From positions 1 to 49,489 of the forward strand of contig JAGBES010000017.1 of assembly GCA_017936845.1 (NCBI GenBank): a stretch of 49,489 nt of DNA, written 5' to 3'. The notes below the pieces were generated by a model, which worked only from the letters and a program-made list of their open reading frames with translations, had not been told where the DNA came from and searched no databases. Shown here one piece after another: positions 7,917 through 16,443 of this stretch. The DNA is from Bacilli bacterium. GTDB lineage: Bacteria; Bacillota_I; Bacilli_A; RF39; UBA660. Within the stretch, counting starts at the first letter, position 1; each line of letters starts with the position of its first letter. Position numbers and translations under genes: made by a program.

Positions 7917-8528
7917 CTATTCATTTATATTACCTCTTTTAGAATATATACATCCACAATAATTTTGTCTATACAAATTATATTTTTTAGATAATTCTAT
8001 CGATCTTTTATATCCATTTTTCTTTTTAAAATCTGCATATAAATACTTTATATCATATTCTTTTTCTAATTCTTCTCCTATTTCATTTAATTTAGTAGCA
8101 TTTTTATAAGGACTAATAGACAAAGTTGTTGTAAAATAATCATAGTTTAATTTAGTTGCTAATTTAGCTGTTTCTTCCATTCTGAGTCTATAACATTTAA
8201 AACAACGATTTCCTCCTTCTTTTTCATTTTCTAATCCTTTTATTAATTTTTCATATTTATCATTTTCATATAATCCTTCAATTATATCTATTTTATTAAC
8301 TGTTTCCATTTCATTAATAAGTCTTATTTGTTCTTTTAATCTTTTATCAAATTCTTCTTTTAATGAAATATTAGGATTATAATAAAAAATTGTAATTTTG
8401 AAATATTTTGCCAAATATTCTAGTACATAACTACTACATGGAGCACAACAACTATGCAACAACAATTTTTTAGGTTCTTTTATTGTTTCTAATATTTCTT
8501 CTAATTTCTTTTGATAGTCTATTTTCAT
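7917..8528 (-). CDS. queH: Epoxyqueuosine reductase QueH
   Basis: QueH catalyses the last step of queuosine synthesis, reducing epoxyqueuosine in tRNA to queuosine. It is the cobalamin-independent replacement for QueG. The 203-residue product has all the expected cysteines: CCAPC (27, 28, 31), CFKC (109, 112) and CGC (191, 193), which bind an iron-sulfur cluster and a second metal. ATG at 8528 follows AGGTGATATT. It lies 8 bases after dagK and is probably co-transcribed with it. No other queuosine gene is in the window, so the organism may salvage the precursor or encode the rest elsewhere. Confidence 0.92.
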   Translation of the reverse strand: MKIDYQKKLEEILETIKEPKKLLLHSCCAPCSSYVLEYLAKYFKITIFYYNPNISLKEEFDKRLKEQIRLINEMETVNKIDIIEGLYENDKYEKLIKGLENEKEGGNRCFKCYRLRMEETAKLATKLNYDYFTTTLSISPYKNATKLNEIGEELEKEYDIKYLYADFKKKNGYKRSIELSKKYNLYRQNYCGCIYSKRGNINE

Positions 8529-8536
8529 AATATCAC

Positions 8537-9454
8537 CTACTTAATAAATAGTTTTTTTATATTTTTTCTAGGTAATAAAATATTTACATTATTAACTATT
8601 TTTATTACAAATGTATTTGTATTATCATTAAACTTTTCACCATCTAAACTCCAATTAATACTTTCCACATTATTAAATGTTATCTCAAACTTACTAGTTT
8701 TATAGAAATTAAATCCTGGTGCTTTTGTTATATCCGATGTCTTTAAATAATATAACCCCTTAGCTATATCTCTTTTAGCTATTGTATCACATACTAATAC
8801 CTCAAATGTATTATCATCTAATTTTATATCTTTATAAAAATTTTGAATTCCAGCTATTCTATTAGCATTTGATATTAATATAAAAGACGAGTCTACTTCT
8901 ATTTTCTTTTCATTTACTTTATATGTTACATTATATAATTTTGATGGTCCATTAAATGATTTTAAACCATTTATCATATAAGCAAAATAACCATATTTTT
9001 TCTTTAGATTTCTAGGAGTATCATAAGATACATTTACAAAATTACCTGCTCCTGCTGAATATATAAACGGTCTATCATTTATAGTGCATACATCTATTTT
9101 TTTTACTGAGCCATCTAATAATAATCTCAAATTTCTAATTAAGTTTTTACCATATCCATACATTGCTCCCACATCATTTGTTGTTCCAACTGGTATATGT
9201 GCTAATAATAGTTTTTGTTTTCTTCTAAAATTTCCAGTCATGCTTTCATTAAAAGTTCCATCACCACCTATAGATATAACTAAATCAACTTTTTTAGAGT
9301 TTTCTACTATCTCTATAGCATGCCCTTTATATTCCGATTTAATTATATTACTTTCATAATTGTAACTTAATAAAATCTTTTCTACCTTTTTTAATAATTT
9401 TTCATGTATACCTCTACCACTATTTGGATTATATATTACTATACATTTTTTCAT
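8537..9454 (-). CDS. dagK: Diacylglycerol/lipid kinase (DagK/YegS family)
   Basis: A 305-residue soluble lipid kinase of the DAGK catalytic family. Its usual role is to phosphorylate diacylglycerol released during lipoteichoic acid synthesis, returning it to phospholipid synthesis at the membrane. The nucleotide-binding signs are clear: YNPNSGRG near the N-terminus, then SIGGDGTFNE (about 62-71) and the HIPVGTTND segment. The C-terminal beta-sandwich ends normally. ATG at 9454 has GAGGTGA upstream. It heads a two-gene unit with queH. The exact substrate within the family is inferred. Confidence 0.88.
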   Translation of the reverse strand: MKKCIVIYNPNSGRGIHEKLLKKVEKILLSYNYESNIIKSEYKGHAIEIVENSKKVDLVISIGGDGTFNESMTGNFRRKQKLLLAHIPVGTTNDVGAMYGYGKNLIRNLRLLLDGSVKKIDVCTINDRPFIYSAGAGNFVNVSYDTPRNLKKKYGYFAYMINGLKSFNGPSKLYNVTYKVNEKKIEVDSSFILISNANRIAGIQNFYKDIKLDDNTFEVLVCDTIAKRDIAKGLYYLKTSDITKAPGFNFYKTSKFEITFNNVESINWSLDGEKFNDNTNTFVIKIVNNVNILLPRKNIKKLFIK

Positions 9455-9526
9455 AAAGTCACCTCAGATAATTATATTATACATATTTTAATATTTTTTT
9501 CAAGATAATAAAAAAGAAAAATATTT

Positions 9527-10135
9527 CTATTCTTCCTCATATACTGCTTCTATTACATTTTGATCTTTTTTATTTTTTGAAACATTTGTAAATTCTTTCA
9601 TTGTTTTCTTTAAAGTATAACATTCTACTAAATCTAATATAGAATATATTATTACAGATATTCCTATAATTTTTGTTAGAATGATTGCTCCTTTAAATGG
9701 ATTAAATATTAATACTAATCCACATACTAATATTATTATAGATAATATTATTGATGCAGTAGCACTACTTAATTTATTTAAAGTTAAAGAATAATATAAT
9801 TTAGTAACACCATTTATTACCATCCATATTCCTATTAAAAGTGGTATTATACTACCTATTATATTAGGCTTAATCATTATAATTATTCCAAATATTAAAG
9901 CAAATACACCTATTATAAAACTGAATTCTAAATATTGCTTTGTCTCTTTATTAGAAAAAAATTGTATTATTGGTACTAGTCCCCATATTATTAAAGCAAC
10001 TCCCATAAAATATGATATAGCATGTAATGTTGTTTCTGGTTTTATTAATAAAAACATTCCAATTAAAATTAACAAACTTGAAAATATAATTGATGTTCTA
10101 TACATACTCTTAAATTTATTTTTTATAAATTCCAT
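9527..10135 (-). CDS. HdeD/DUF308 family membrane protein
   Basis: A 202-residue protein with six predicted membrane helices arranged as three pairs, followed by a charged tail of about 35 residues. The repeated pattern (LLILIGMFLLIKPETTLHAISYFMGV, then the related IFGIIIMIKP and VLIFNPFKGA) is typical of DUF308/HdeD proteins. In enterobacteria HdeD is linked with acid resistance; in Gram-positives the function is unknown. It stands alone, with a good promoter and GAGGAGG ribosome binding site. Confidence 0.8.
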   Translation of the reverse strand: MEFIKNKFKSMYRTSIIFSSLLILIGMFLLIKPETTLHAISYFMGVALIIWGLVPIIQFFSNKETKQYLEFSFIIGVFALIFGIIIMIKPNIIGSIIPLLIGIWMVINGVTKLYYSLTLNKLSSATASIILSIIILVCGLVLIFNPFKGAIILTKIIGISVIIYSILDLVECYTLKKTMKEFTNVSKNKKDQNVIEAVYEEE

Positions 10136-10157
10136 GTTTTTCCTCCTCTATGTTATA

Positions 10158-10186
10158 ATCATAGCACAATTATTATTTTTTTTCAA
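10158..10186 (-). promoter_or_regulatory. Promoter of the DUF308 gene
   Basis: Minus strand: TTGAAA (10181-10186), 17-base spacer, TATGAT (10158-10163) with a TGn extension. Confidence 0.65.
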
Positions 10187-10213
10187 TTTATTAATTATAT
10201 TTTTAAAGGCTAA

Positions 10214-10241
10214 TAAAAAATATGAATTTTCATTCATATTT
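10214..10241 (-). terminator. Terminator ending the M16-Fic-thioredoxin operon
   Basis: Stem AAATATGAA/TTCATATTT (10218-10226 with 10233-10241), then TTTATT on the minus strand, directly after the stop of the last gene. Confidence 0.7.
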
Positions 10242-10910
10242 CTAACAAGATTCATCACACATATCATTTAACATTTTATGTATATTATCTTTATAAATAT
10301 TTAATAATTCTTTTGTTTGTTCTTCATCTAATTTAATATAAGGATCTTTTTGAGATTCTACTGTTGCTTCTTGCATAGCAACAATATTTCCCTTATCTAT
10401 AAATATAACAAGTGGTACATATATTCTTCTTATTGAATCATCATTTAAATCTTTATATATAGATGCTTTATCTCCTAATGCTTCTAGTATTTTTTTATAA
10501 CCTTCTGTCCCTTCTTCTACTGTTACTATTTTTCCATCTATCAGTTCTTTTTTATCTCTTATATCATGCATATTTAAATAATATATTTCATCTATACCTG
10601 TTTGTTTTGCTGCTTCCAATAATACTGGAACAGCATTACGACACCAAGGACATTCTGGATATCCTAAATATATTATTCCTGTTTTATTCTTAATAATATC
10701 TACTATTTCATCTTCAGTTTTATATTTGATAGGATTTTTTTCATCTATAGAAATATTTAAATATTTTTTTCCATTTACTTCTTTATTATTTAATTTTTCA
10801 TATTCTTCTTTAAATTTAATAGAATCTGTTTGTTCTTCTTTTTTATTAAAACATCCAGTTATAGAAAAAGTAAATAATAAAACTAAAAATATAACTATTT
10901 TTTTTCTCAT
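10242..10910 (-). CDS. Thioredoxin-fold lipoprotein with CPWC motif
   Basis: A 222-residue lipoprotein. The lipobox SITGC puts the lipidated cysteine at residue 20, so the protein acts outside the membrane. The thioredoxin-like domain follows from about residue 60, with active-site CPWC at 87-90 (YLGYPECPWCRN) and the cis-proline in RIYVPLVIF. Two further cysteines lie near the end. It resembles the bacteriocin-transport-accessory type of thioredoxin-like proteins. A disulfide reductase or isomerase role is likely; the partner is unknown. Its ATG overlaps the fic stop by 4 bases, so translation is coupled to the genes upstream. Confidence 0.82.
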   Translation of the reverse strand: MRKKIVIFLVLLFTFSITGCFNKKEEQTDSIKFKEEYEKLNNKEVNGKKYLNISIDEKNPIKYKTEDEIVDIIKNKTGIIYLGYPECPWCRNAVPVLLEAAKQTGIDEIYYLNMHDIRDKKELIDGKIVTVEEGTEGYKKILEALGDKASIYKDLNDDSIRRIYVPLVIFIDKGNIVAMQEATVESQKDPYIKLDEEQTKELLNIYKDNIHKMLNDMCDESC

Positions 10911-11575
10911 TTTTCTATTTTCCTTTCAATTTCTTCATTTTTTATTATTTCATTAAATACTTCAAAAGCTAGTGTTTGATCATCTAAAACAGAAGCTTTT
11001 ACTAATTTTTCTTTAACATCTTTATTTATATTATAATCTAAATAAAAATCTGTCTTTAACAACTTATTTATAACTAATACATATTCTCTTAAAAACTCTC
11101 TAAGCGTTCTACCATTTCCTTCTCTAAAAGGATGAATTATATTTAAATCTAAATAGTATTTTGATAAAAAAGTTGCTAACGAATCTTTATCTTTTATTTT
11201 TCTAACATTTTGTTTCATTTCATCTAATGTATCTTTTAATTTCTTAAGTATAAATGGTATTTCACAAAATGGTGTTTTTCCAGCTTTATATGGTTCATTT
11301 ATTTTATATATATTTTCATCTCTAAGACAGCCAGCGAATGAATATAAATTATCAAATAAATATTTATGAATATTTAAATAATGATTAATATCAAATGTTT
11401 GTTTATAAGGTATTTCATTTAAATATAATTTAGATAGTTTATAAGTAGTTATACCATTTTCTAATTCTCTTAATTTATCATTATCTTCTATATTGTAAAA
11501 ATTTATTAATGTTTTAGTCCCTTTATAACAATATTTAGATTGTTCAAATTCATCTATCATTTCATTTTCTTTCAT
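10907..11575 (-). CDS. Fic-domain AMP-transferase (toxin)
   Basis: A 222-residue Fic protein. Members transfer AMP (or another nucleotide group) from a nucleotide to a hydroxyl of a target protein. The active site HPFREGNGR is complete (148-156), with the catalytic His148 and the phosphate-binding Arg156. An N-terminal helical region carries the conserved pattern from HKYLFDNLYSFAG to the flap strand. It lacks its own inhibitory helix, which would be supplied by the small gene upstream (class I Fic). The start overlaps the antitoxin gene by 14 bases and the stop overlaps the lipoprotein gene by 4. Targets in chromosomal class I modules include gyrase and topoisomerase IV; here this is only a guess. 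Confidence 0.9.
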   Translation of the reverse strand: MKENEMIDEFEQSKYCYKGTKTLINFYNIEDNDKLRELENGITTYKLSKLYLNEIPYKQTFDINHYLNIHKYLFDNLYSFAGCLRDENIYKINEPYKAGKTPFCEIPFILKKLKDTLDEMKQNVRKIKDKDSLATFLSKYYLDLNIIHPFREGNGRTLREFLREYVLVINKLLKTDFYLDYNINKDVKEKLVKASVLDDQTLAFEVFNEIIKNEEIERKIEK

Positions 11576-11753
11576 GTTGTTTTATCTTCTCACTTTCTTC
11601 ACTAATTTTTAAAAGTTCTTCGATTAAACTATGATCATTACTTATCTTTTTTAATTTTTCTTTTATTGTTTCTGTTTGTTGTTCAGTTACTTCTAAATTA
11701 TCTATATTTAAACTTGCTACTGCTTGATTTACTGCTTCATCTATTTCTTTCAT
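11562..11753 (-). CDS. VbhA-like antitoxin of the Fic module
   Basis: A 63-residue, all-helical protein directly upstream of fic. Its layout follows VbhA: an N-terminal helix with AVASLNIDNLE, then polar helices. The inhibitory motif of these antitoxins is (S/T)xxxE(G/N); here it reads SLNIDN (Ser14-Asn19), with Asp replacing the inhibitory Glu. That Glu normally contacts the second Arg of the Fic motif and blocks ATP. The ATG shares one base with the stop of the M16 gene (TAATG), and the end overlaps fic by 14 bases, so the antitoxin is translated first. Confidence 0.75.
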   Translation of the reverse strand: MKEIDEAVNQAVASLNIDNLEVTEQQTETIKEKLKKISNDHSLIEELLKISEESEKIKQHERK

Positions 11754-12991
11754 TATGATTCCTCCTTAATTATTTTAGTTATTGAATAATTATTAAAATC
11801 TAATTTATCTATAATTTCTTTATATTCCTCATATGTTTGTTTTTCTATATCTTTAATTTTATCCATTTCATAGTAATCATACTCTATTATATTTTCTATA
11901 AAAGGTTCTAACATACTAAATAGATTATCTTCTCTTAATATTAGTCGTATAATTGATTCTTTTTTTTTCATTTCAAACATTTTTTTATCTGTTTCTCTTT
12001 TATTTAATACTTCTATTATTTTTTCTATTAATTTATCATCTTGATTAGTATTATTTCCTATTTTAATTATTAAAAATTCATCAATTTTTTCAAAACCTAA
12101 ATTCATATTATAAGTACAAATATTATTTTTTACCATATCACTATATGTTTTTGAAGATGGACCTAATATTGTATCTAAATAATACATAATATAAAATGTT
12201 AGTTTTATCTGTTCAATATTACTTAAATTACTAATATTTATTTTGTAGTTTAATGATACATAATTCATATGTACATCTTTACTTATAGCATCATATTTTT
12301 TTACTATCTCATTTGATTCTTTTATTTCTTCTATTTCATAATTAATATTTTTTTTGTTTATTTTTTTGTATGTATCTTCTATTAATTTTTCCATTTCTTT
12401 TATATCAAAATTACCTGATATTATAAGTATTTGATTTTTAGGTTGATAAAATATATCATAGCATTTTTTTATTTCATCATAACTTATTGTTTCAATATCT
12501 TTTACTTCTCCTAATATATTTGGGAATTTTATGTTTTTAAATAAAGAGTTATAAGTTATTTTTTCTAATTCTAAAAAATGTTTATCTTTACTCATCATTT
12601 TTTCTTTTATTATTGCTTTTCTTGTTTCTTCTACATCTTCTTTAGTAAAATTAGGTTTATTTACTACATTTATTAATTTTACTATTTCTTCTTTATAATT
12701 ATCAACAGTATTTATATAAAATTCTGTTGTCTTCCTAGTTGTAAATCCATTTGATATAGTATAATTTTTTTCAAACTCTACTAAGCTATTTCCATAAATA
12801 CTATGTTCTATTAACAAATGTTCTAAAAAATGAGCTGTTCCATCTTTTATAATATATTCTTTATTATTTTCTTTAAACTTTTTATTATTTCCACCAAATT
12901 TTACAAATAGATTAGCTATTACAATATGTTTTGATTTATCTTGATAAAATACAACTTTTAAACCATTTTTTAACGTATATATTTTATTCAT
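11753..12991 (-). CDS. M16 family zinc peptidase, catalytic (YmfH-like)
   Basis: An M16 (insulinase/pitrilysin) peptidase of 412 residues, about the length of YmfH of Bacillus. The inverted zinc motif HFLEH is intact at 54-58, and the expected downstream helix with the third ligand Glu follows. It pairs with the non-catalytic M16 protein encoded upstream; such pairs close around peptides in the cytoplasm or at the membrane. ATG 12991 with GAGGTGAT upstream is better than GTG at 13000. It overlaps the preceding gene by 8 bases and shares one base with the antitoxin start. Confidence 0.87.
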   Translation of the reverse strand: MNKIYTLKNGLKVVFYQDKSKHIVIANLFVKFGGNNKKFKENNKEYIIKDGTAHFLEHLLIEHSIYGNSLVEFEKNYTISNGFTTRKTTEFYINTVDNYKEEIVKLINVVNKPNFTKEDVEETRKAIIKEKMMSKDKHFLELEKITYNSLFKNIKFPNILGEVKDIETISYDEIKKCYDIFYQPKNQILIISGNFDIKEMEKLIEDTYKKINKKNINYEIEEIKESNEIVKKYDAISKDVHMNYVSLNYKINISNLSNIEQIKLTFYIMYYLDTILGPSSKTYSDMVKNNICTYNMNLGFEKIDEFLIIKIGNNTNQDDKLIEKIIEVLNKRETDKKMFEMKKKESIIRLILREDNLFSMLEPFIENIIEYDYYEMDKIKDIEKQTYEEYKEIIDKLDFNNYSITKIIKEES

Positions 12992-14234
12992 CAAAATCAC
13001 CTCTTAAAAAATATATTGTATCTTGCTTTAATCTATCTATAAATTTTAACAATTCATCTAAATCAATATTTTCATATTTTTTTATTAATTCTTCTGTCGT
13101 ATATTTTGTTTTTAATTTTTTAGCAATAAAGTCATTTATTTTTTTTACTCTGCTATCTTTACTTCTTATTAAATTATATTTCATACATTCTATCACCTTT
13201 TGTATATAATTATTTAATAAGGTTTTATCTTTCAATTCCTCAAATATACTTTCTATTCCCATTAATACTTCTTCTTTTGAATTGTTATTTGTATATGTTT
13301 CTATTACTAATAATCCTACTTTAGAATTACACCATGTTTTAACCGAATATACAAGACCTAATTCATTTCTTAATTTTTTAAAAACTAAATCATTAGGTTG
13401 AGAGCCTAGTATTTTTGTTATTATTTTAAGATATATATCATCTTTCTTTTTTTTATTTTCTATTTTATAAGCTATATATAAAAATGATTGGTTATATTTT
13501 GACTTTTCTTCTATATTCTTTTTTTTTTTAAATGGTATTAAATAATTATCATAATCTTTTACAAATGATATTTCTTTATTTTCTATTTTTATATATTTTT
13601 GTATCATATTATTTATAGACTCATCTACATCACCATAAACAATTATTATTGGTTTATTATTTACTATATATTTATTATATACATTATATAATTCTTCATT
13701 ATTAGATTCTTCTATAAGATTCATATTATTATATATATTATCATTTAATACACCTTTATCATCTACTATATTTATAAAATTTTGATAACTTTTGTTATGA
13801 ATGTTTTTAGTTGAGTTTAATATATTTTCTTTTAAATATTCTTTTTCTCTATTAAAACAATCTTGATCAAATTTATTATTAATTATATTAGGTTTATATA
13901 TTGTATCAGTGAAAAACTTAAATGCTGATTCTAAATCATAATTTTTTACTTTTTTGGGATTTGGTACTAAAAGCCCGAATGTTAAAAATGTATTATTATT
14001 ATAATTAGATATTTTTAAAGTCTCACTTATAATCATATTTTCTTGATAAGCTTTTCTATATTTTTCTTCTGTATTAAATTTTTTCGATGTATTTAATAAT
14101 AATTGTCTTAATAAAGGAAAATAAAATATATTACTTTTATTATATTGACATGGAAATATAAGTACAAATTCTATTGTACTATATTTTTTTTGTTTTAATA
14201 TATATGGGATATCTTTAAAAACTAGCTTCTTCAT
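12984..14234 (-). CDS. M16 family non-catalytic partner (YmfF-like)
   Basis: A 416-residue M16-fold protein in which HxxEH is missing. It carries the C-terminal features of M16 partner subunits, such as LRNELGLVYSV (around residue 290), which matches the conserved R/Y substrate-binding region. In Bacillus the ymfF-ymfH pair has the same order. It is the first gene of a five-gene overlapping chain ending in the thioredoxin-like lipoprotein. Cleavage of signal peptides or small secreted peptides has been proposed for such pairs; here this is an inference. Confidence 0.8.
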   Translation of the reverse strand: MKKLVFKDIPYILKQKKYSTIEFVLIFPCQYNKSNIFYFPLLRQLLLNTSKKFNTEEKYRKAYQENMIISETLKISNYNNNTFLTFGLLVPNPKKVKNYDLESAFKFFTDTIYKPNIINNKFDQDCFNREKEYLKENILNSTKNIHNKSYQNFINIVDDKGVLNDNIYNNMNLIEESNNEELYNVYNKYIVNNKPIIIVYGDVDESINNMIQKYIKIENKEISFVKDYDNYLIPFKKKKNIEEKSKYNQSFLYIAYKIENKKKKDDIYLKIITKILGSQPNDLVFKKLRNELGLVYSVKTWCNSKVGLLVIETYTNNNSKEEVLMGIESIFEELKDKTLLNNYIQKVIECMKYNLIRSKDSRVKKINDFIAKKLKTKYTTEELIKKYENIDLDELLKFIDRLKQDTIYFLRGDFDE

Positions 14235-14254
14235 AACATTACTCCTCTTAGAAT

Positions 14255-14284
14255 ATTATAGCATATCAATCTATCTATTCGCAA
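14255..14284 (-). promoter_or_regulatory. Promoter of the M16-Fic-thioredoxin operon
   Basis: Minus strand: TTGCGA (14279-14284), 18-base spacer, TATAAT (14255-14260) with a TGC extension. No other good promoter was seen inside the chain. Confidence 0.6.
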
Positions 14285-14290
14285 TACAAC

Positions 14291-14324
14291 AAAAAATAAG
14301 ACTTATTAATTTGTTAGTCTTATT
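14291..14324 (-). terminator. Terminator of the obg-DUF1003 gene run
   Basis: Stem AATAAGACT/AGTCTTATT (14295-14303 with 14316-14324), then TTTTTTG on the minus strand. It starts in the DUF1003 stop codon. Confidence 0.75.
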
Positions 14325-14817
14325 TCTTTTCTAATTCTTTTAATATTTTATTTTGATTCAATAATATTTTATCCATTTTATCATGTAATTCTTCTAATAT
14401 TAATTCACTTTTTAAATCTGTCTTATAATCATTACTACTTCTTAGACTATCTTTTTTAGCTTCTCTATTTTGACTCATCATTATTATTGGTGCTTGTAAA
14501 GATGCAAGACATGAAAGTAATAAATTTAACAATATAAATGGATATGGATCTAAATTTTTAACAAAAAATAAATTTAAAATTATCCAACCTATTAAAAATA
14601 TACAAAAACTGATTATAAATTTCCAACTACCAGCAATACTTGTTAGTTTATCTGCAACTTTATCACCTAATTTAATATTTTCTCTATCTTGTTTATCGAC
14701 ATCTATTGCAATTGGTTGTTCAATAAGTAAATCAAGTAATTCTTCTTCATCTTCTATTTCTAAATCTTTATTTAAAAGCATATTTACTATTTCTTTTTTT
14801 GTTATATTTTTTTCCAT
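14320..14817 (-). CDS. DUF1003 family membrane protein
   Basis: A 165-residue protein with an acidic N-terminal segment, two membrane helices (about 64-84 and 92-112) and a C-terminal coiled coil. The DUF1003 core is plain: GSWKFIISF, DPYPFILLNLLLS, then QAPIIMMSQNR. The family is widespread and its function is unknown. It lies 7 bases after the cysteine desulfurase gene and ends the gene run before a terminator. Confidence 0.88.
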   Translation of the reverse strand: MEKNITKKEIVNMLLNKDLEIEDEEELLDLLIEQPIAIDVDKQDRENIKLGDKVADKLTSIAGSWKFIISFCIFLIGWIILNLFFVKNLDPYPFILLNLLLSCLASLQAPIIMMSQNREAKKDSLRSSNDYKTDLKSELILEELHDKMDKILLNQNKILKELEKK

Positions 14818-14824
14818 ATTATCA

Positions 14825-15949
14825 CTATCCTTTTAAATTATCAAACTTATTATAACAATTTAAAAAAGCTTCCATAAATTTTTGTAATTCTTCTTCTGTT
14901 GTTAAACTAGATAAACTTATTCTAATACTATGACGTGCTGATTCTTCGTTTTTAGTAACTTCATACACAGCTTTACTTATAGGATTATTAGTAGAACATG
15001 CACTCTGTGTAGATATATATATATCATATTCTTCTAAAGCATGTTGAAATGTTTCTGGTTTACTATTTAAAACACTTATATTTAGTATATGTGGTATAGA
15101 GTTTTTATTACTATTAATTCTTACATTTTTAAATTTTTCTAACTCTTTTTTTAATTTTTCATTTAATTTTTCAACATATTGATATTTTTTATCTAAATCT
15201 GTAAGAGATAATCTAAGAGCTTTAGATAGAGATGCTATAAGAGGAAGTGCTGGTGTTCCACTACGATAAATTGTAGTTGATTTTCCCCCATGAATAAGTG
15301 GTTCTATTATTATGTTATCTTTCTTTATTAAACATCCTATTCCTTTTAAACCATATATTTTATGAGCTGAAAAACTAACTAAATCTATATTGTCAAAATT
15401 AATATTTACTTTTCCTATACTTTGTGTCATATCAACATGAAAATAACAATTTTTGTCTTTCAAAAATTTGGCAATTTCTTCTATATTTTGAAGTACACCT
15501 GTTTCACTATTAACTGACGCTATTGTAACTAGAACTGTATCATTTCTAAGAATTTTTTTTAAATCTTCCATATCTACTAATCCATTTTTTGTTTTTACAA
15601 AATCAACTGTATATCCTTGTTTTTGTAAATATCCAATTGGGCCATAAATACTTGAATGTTCTAGATTAGTTGTTATAATATGTTTTCCAATTCCTTGGTG
15701 TTTTAAACAAATACCTTTAATTGCTAAATTATTTGATTCACTTGAACCAGAAGTATAAATTATTTCATGATTTTTTAATTTTAATAATTCTTTTATCTGT
15801 TTAGTTGCACTTATTTCTAATTCTTTTGCTTTTACTCCTAGTTTATGTAAAGAATTAGGATTACCTATAAAATCTAAAGATACTTTATTAAATGTTTCTA
15901 ATACCTGTTTATCTACAGGTGTAGTTGCTGAATAGTCTAAATATATCAT
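14825..15949 (-). CDS. Cysteine desulfurase (NifS/IscS type)
   Basis: A PLP enzyme of 374 residues that takes sulfur from cysteine, forming a persulfide used for Fe-S clusters or tRNA thiolation. The N-terminus MIYLDYSATTP is diagnostic. The PLP lysine is Lys197 (SAHKIYG), and the active cysteine is Cys318 in the loop STQSACS of the class I group. ATG at 15949 has AAGGTGATAAT upstream. In Bacillus-type genomes such a gene often precedes thiI or mnmA, but the neighbours here are an unknown small gene and DUF1003, so the acceptor cannot be read from context. Confidence 0.92.
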   Translation of the reverse strand: MIYLDYSATTPVDKQVLETFNKVSLDFIGNPNSLHKLGVKAKELEISATKQIKELLKLKNHEIIYTSGSSESNNLAIKGICLKHQGIGKHIITTNLEHSSIYGPIGYLQKQGYTVDFVKTKNGLVDMEDLKKILRNDTVLVTIASVNSETGVLQNIEEIAKFLKDKNCYFHVDMTQSIGKVNINFDNIDLVSFSAHKIYGLKGIGCLIKKDNIIIEPLIHGGKSTTIYRSGTPALPLIASLSKALRLSLTDLDKKYQYVEKLNEKLKKELEKFKNVRINSNKNSIPHILNISVLNSKPETFQHALEEYDIYISTQSACSTNNPISKAVYEVTKNEESARHSIRISLSSLTTEEELQKFMEAFLNCYNKFDNLKG

Positions 15950-15993
15950 ATTATCACCTTCTTAATTATACCATTTTCGATAAAAAAAAGAAA

Positions 15994-16431
15994 TTATTTT
16001 TTCTTGATCTTTTCTTTTTCTATTTGGTTTATAAATAATGGAAGTTTTTCATTTAAAAAGTTAACATTTTCTATATTTAAATTATTTATATATTCTTTTT
16101 CAACCATAATTCCTACTTTTCTAAGTTTTATATATTTATTTACTATATTAAGTTTAGTTTCACTAACTGGTTCTATATATTTATCTTTACTTTTTAATAA
16201 CAATATATATTCTGGAATACCATATACTTTTAATTTAATCTTTATTTCTTTATTTATTTTTTCTATTCTCTTTTGTGTTATTTTATTAAATGGTTTTTTA
16301 CTATTATTTTTTATATACCATAAATTATTATATAACTGTTTTATTTCTGGATACATTTCATATAAAAAATCATATTCTATTCCATCTTTTTCTATAATTA
16401 AATTATTTATCCATGACATATATCTTTTCAT
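15994..16431 (-). CDS. Unknown 145-residue protein
   Basis: Not recognised. A lysine- and asparagine-rich cytoplasmic protein without signal peptide or membrane helix. It is predicted to be mainly helical with a polylysine end. ATG at 16431 follows GGAATGATAAT. It lies 12 bases after truB and 44 before the cysteine desulfurase, in the obg-truB run, and has normal codon use for the window. This suggests a real co-transcribed gene, perhaps a fast-evolving housekeeping factor. No function is proposed. Confidence 0.6.
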   Translation of the reverse strand: MKRYMSWINNLIIEKDGIEYDFLYEMYPEIKQLYNNLWYIKNNSKKPFNKITQKRIEKINKEIKIKLKVYGIPEYILLLKSKDKYIEPVSETKLNIVNKYIKLRKVGIMVEKEYINNLNIENVNFLNEKLPLFINQIEKEKIKKK

Positions 16432-16443
16432 ATTATCATTCCT

